A stretch of 14,102 nt of DNA from assembly GCA_040902585.1 (NCBI GenBank), contig JBBDXA010000223.1, forward strand, positions 1 to 14,102. The letters run 5' to 3'. Shown one piece after another: positions 12,508 through 14,102 of the stretch. Below the pieces are notes generated by a model. That model saw only the letters and a list, made by a program, of their open reading frames with translations, made no database searches and was not told the origin of the DNA. The position numbers and the translations under genes are program-made. The DNA comes from JBBDXA01 sp040902585 (lineage in GTDB: Bacteria; Planctomycetota; Phycisphaerae; Phycisphaerales; Phycisphaeraceae). How positions within the stretch are numbered: position 1 is the stretch's first letter; each line of letters begins with the position of its first letter.

Positions 12508-12774
12508 TCAGACTTCTTCTTCGAAGTCCTCTTCCTCGTCGTCGTCGTCGAGGAAATCCTCGTCGTCATCGTCGTCGTCATCGAAAAGGTCTTCGTCTTC
12601 CTCTTCATCGTCTAAAAAATCATCGTCCTCAAGGTCATCATCCTCGTCTTCGACATCTTCATCTTCATCGTCCTTGCGCTTGGCCAGGTCGAAGCTGGCG
12701 GCAGCGACCGGATCGGCCAGCAGCCGGTCCGCATCATCCGATTCGAGGCATTCCCATTTAGTGAAGTGTGGCAT
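12508..12774 (-). CDS. Small polyacidic protein with periodic Phe, function unknown
   Basis: The 88-residue protein has a short ordinary N-terminus (MPHFTKWECLESDDADRLLA, then DPVAAASFDLAKRK). From about residue 35 to the end it is almost pure Asp/Glu. The acidic tail is broken only by V41, L48, F53-L54, L63-F64, F74-L75, F84 and V88, so a Phe falls every 10-11 residues. I start at the ATG at 12774, since GGAG is 9 bases upstream; an in-frame ATG three codons earlier abuts that GGAG and is too close. Such tails are expected to be disordered and to bind basic proteins or mimic DNA. It is the first gene behind the promoter at 12885-12912 and precedes the Arg-rich protein gene. Function is not known. 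Confidence 0.75.
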   Translation of the reverse strand: MPHFTKWECLESDDADRLLADPVAAASFDLAKRKDDEDEDVEDEDDDLEDDDFLDDEEEDEDLFDDDDDDDEDFLDDDDEEEDFEEEV

Positions 12775-12819
12775 GTTGTTCATCTCCAGCGGTACACAGA
12801 CCGAGTTATCAACAGGTAT

Positions 12820-12865
12820 CCAAAGGAGGTCCCTGACCCTGCCCGGCGTCCTTTGGTCCCTGACC
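12820..12865. repeat. Dyad and 11-bp direct repeat in the polyacidic gene leader
   Basis: CCAAAGGA (12820-12827) is the reverse complement of TCCTTTGG (12849-12856), and GGTCCCTGACC occurs at 12829-12839 and again at 12855-12865. The arrangement lies between the promoter and the start of the polyacidic gene, so it would be in the 5' leader RNA. It could be a regulator site or a repeat remnant. Confidence 0.6.
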
Positions 12866-12884
12866 GGGGGCGTTCTGAGCGGTT

Positions 12885-12912
12885 AAACTATCGTCGCGCA
12901 TGCATTTGTCAA
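12885..12912 (-). promoter_or_regulatory. Sigma70-type promoter for the polyacidic/Arg-rich gene pair
   Basis: On the minus strand, TTGACA (12912 to 12907) is a perfect -35 box, followed after 16 bases by TAGTTT (12890 to 12885), a weaker -10. Transcription would begin near 12878, leaving a leader of about 100 bases before the ATG at 12774. Confidence 0.5.
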
Positions 12913-13104
12913 TGGAATTATCTCGAACCGTAGCCGCCGGCCGGGGGTAATCAACCTCGGACCTGCCGGGAGCCGATAACCCGAGCGGCAGACGTATCGG
13001 CTCAATGAACGCGCCCGCCCCAGTTTTCAGTCGTTATCATCCGTCCCGGCCCTACCTATTCAACGCTCGCGGGAGCCCCCTGCCGCGCACCTCGGAGACG
13101 TGAC

Positions 13105-13632
13105 TTGAGCACCAGCCAACGGGAACCCAATCCGCACTTCAACCCCCACGCCGCCGTGGCCGGCTGGCTGTTGCCCGGACTGGGGCACTTCATCCTCGGC
13201 CTGCGCAAACGCGGCATCATCCTCGCCGTCGCCATCTGCTCGCTCTGGCTTCTGGGCATTCTCATCGGCGGCATCAGCGTGATCAGTCGAACCGATCGCA
13301 CCGAAGGCAGCGGCGAATCCCGCTCGTGGTGGTACTACGGACAGGCCATGATCGCGCCGTCGATTGCCGTCGATATGTTCCGCAACAGCTTGAAGGAAAG
13401 TCACGCCGACGGCTCAGGCGACGGCTCACTCACCTACGAACCCAGCTTCGGTCGCATGGCTGAACAAGGCACGCTCTTCACCGCGCTGGCGGGCATGCTC
13501 AACCTGCTGGCCATCATCGACGTCCTCTACTGCAATCCCGCCTACCGACGCGAACGCGACAGCGGGCAGCTTGTCCTTTCCTCCAGTGCCATCGCCAAGG
13601 CTGCGACCTCCGCTGCGGAGACCCGCGCATGA
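13105..13632 (+). CDS. DUF6677-like membrane protein
   Basis: The 175-residue protein has a first segment AAVAGWLLPGLGHFILGLRKRG (16-37) of the TM2-like type with GLGHF. A second membrane helix follows (38-60), then a hydrophilic stretch with a Trp/Tyr patch (SRSWWYYGQAM), and a last helix (121-142, GTLFTALAGMLNLLAIIDVL). This layout resembles the uncharacterised planctomycete family DUF6677, an assignment from memory. The TTG at 13105 is the start because GGAG lies 7 bases upstream. Its stop TGA overlaps the next gene's ATG (ATGA at 13629-13632), so the two are translationally coupled and probably act together in the inner membrane. The role is unknown. Confidence 0.82.
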   Translation: MSTSQREPNPHFNPHAAVAGWLLPGLGHFILGLRKRGIILAVAICSLWLLGILIGGISVISRTDRTEGSGESRSWWYYGQAMIAPSIAVDMFRNSLKESHADGSGDGSLTYEPSFGRMAEQGTLFTALAGMLNLLAIIDVLYCNPAYRRERDSGQLVLSSSAIAKAATSAAETRA

Positions 13633-13901
13633 TCACTATGATCAACCTGATCTTCGCCCTCTTTTCGCAGTCAGGCAGTACCACCCTCGCCTATCGCCCG
13701 TTCATCGATCCGCTCAAGCTCGACGACTACTGGCTCATCCTGCTGGTGCCTCTTGTGTTCGCCATCTCCCTCACCTACAAGACCATCAAAACCGATGACC
13801 TTTCCAAGCTGCCCGGTCAGGCGCTCTACCTCACCGCGCAAATCGTGGTCTTCATGATCCTGGCGGCATCCGCCCTCTGGCTGCTGGGCGTGCTGGTGTG
13901 A
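13629..13901 (+). CDS. Small two-helix membrane protein coupled to the DUF6677-like gene
   Basis: The 90-residue protein has two clear membrane helices (34-50, WLILLVPLVFAISLTYK, and 67-88) separated by a short charged loop (TIKTDDLSKLPGQ). The first 33 residues are mildly hydrophobic. No named family is recognised. The ATG overlaps the stop of the previous gene by 4 bases, the usual sign of translational coupling and joint function. It is followed by an 83-base gap with a strong hairpin before trpD. Confidence 0.8.
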   Translation: MITMINLIFALFSQSGSTTLAYRPFIDPLKLDDYWLILLVPLVFAISLTYKTIKTDDLSKLPGQALYLTAQIVVFMILAASALWLLGVLV

Positions 13902-13944
13902 GCAAAGTCAGAAGTCCGACAACAAAACAATGCGATCCAAAAAG

Positions 13945-13966
13945 CCCACCCACTCCCGTGGGTGGG
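13945..13966. repeat. 9-bp GC-rich hairpin between the membrane pair and trpD
   Basis: CCCACCCAC (13945-13953) pairs with GTGGGTGGG (13958-13966) across a TCCC loop. Five As precede it, so it would be a stem plus U-tract only for minus-strand transcription. On the plus strand no T-run follows, so it is at most a pause or RNA-protecting structure ahead of trpD. Confidence 0.6.
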
Positions 13967-13983
13967 TCCGTGAGTCCCGCAGC

Positions 13984-14102
13984 ATGAAACAAATCCTCGC
14001 CACTCTCGTGCAGCGCCAAGCGCTCACCGAAGCCCAGACCATCGAAGCCTTCGAATCGATCATGACCGGGCAGGCCTCGCCCGTGCAGATCGGCGCGCTG
14101 CT
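13984..14102 (+). CDS. trpD: Anthranilate phosphoribosyltransferase (TrpD), 5' end only
   Basis: TrpD joins anthranilate to phosphoribosyl pyrophosphate in the second step of tryptophan synthesis from chorismate. Only the first 39 codons are in the window. They match the family's N-terminal helical domain: MKQILATLVQRQALT, then a helix ending in EAFESIMTGQASPVQIGALL, where F-x-x-I-M-x-G and S-P-x-Q-I-G-A are typical. The catalytic glycine-rich loop lies beyond the window. The ATG at 13984 has no strong Shine-Dalgarno. It may be read with the two upstream membrane genes, although a hairpin separates them. Pyrimidine-nucleoside phosphorylase has a related N-terminus but fits less well. Confidence 0.82.
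   Translation, partial: MKQILATLVQRQALTEAQTIEAFESIMTGQASPVQIGAL

Larger units (their letters stand above)
12775..13104. other. 330-base divergent intergenic region
   Basis: No gene is seen here, between the minus-strand polyacidic unit and the plus-strand membrane pair. It holds a minus-strand promoter (12885-12912), an 8-bp dyad with a direct repeat in that transcript's leader (12820-12865), and an 8-bp hairpin at 12971-13002 (AGCCGATA with TATCGGCT, 16-base loop). No clear plus-strand promoter for the 13105 gene was found. Confidence 0.6.

Noticed and set aside
12820..12865. Possible CRISPR-like direct repeats
   Set aside because: There are only two 11-bp copies with 15 bases between them, and no array or cas gene.
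13945..13966. Intrinsic terminator for the plus-strand membrane genes
   Set aside because: The stem is good, but no T-tract follows on the plus strand; the A-run lies before it.

Overview
This is a GC-rich bacterial window. It most likely comes from a planctomycete, probably of the Phycisphaerae type. That assignment is inferred from the gene repertoire: a stand-alone formaldehyde-activating enzyme, a DUF6677-like membrane protein in a pair, VWA and TPR exported proteins, a tetratricopeptide-fused trypsin-like protease, and many palindromic intergenic repeats. Ten Ns preceded by 14 Gs at 7532-7555 mark a scaffold join, so linkage across that point is not certain.

Left part (1-7531). On the minus strand, read right to left, are nuoA (2298-2768), an adenylate-kinase-family gene (1404-2054) and thiL (88-1215). 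Diverging from nuoA is a short lipoprotein-like gene (2901-3578, +), then a six-segment membrane protein (3859-4635, +). The latter converges on a signal-peptide-bearing trypsin-like protease fused to TPRs (4777-6645, -). fae (6901-7395, -) ends at a good intrinsic terminator.

Right part (7556-14102). A run of minus-strand genes follows: an RmlD-like SDR (7632-8522), a secreted VWA protein (8552-9205) and a secreted TPR protein (9239-9988), tightly spaced and probably one operon. Upstream of them are an AraC-type regulator (10067-11158) and a Nudix hydrolase (11316-11834). A second minus-strand unit encodes an extremely acidic small protein (12508-12774) and an arginine-rich small protein (12029-12427), behind a promoter with a perfect TTGACA box. 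On the plus strand, two overlapping membrane-protein genes (13105-13901) precede the 5' end of trpD (13984 onward).

No single recognised accessory system (defence island, prophage, CRISPR) is present. The unusual content is structural. (1) At least five families of palindromic or inverted repeats lie between the genes. Two coding sequences, thiL and the SDR, carry repeat-like material read in frame as extra peptide, and the SDR copy is nearly identical to an intergenic copy 3.5 kb away. (2) Three intergenic loci consist of degenerate tandem repeats with a strict 7-nt period but different sequences. (3) The TPR gene's Shine-Dalgarno and AUG are both locked in a fully paired 13-bp stem with a 3-nt loop, a strong candidate for translational control. 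(4) The polyacidic protein has a phenylalanine about every 10 residues and sits next to an Arg-rich partner.
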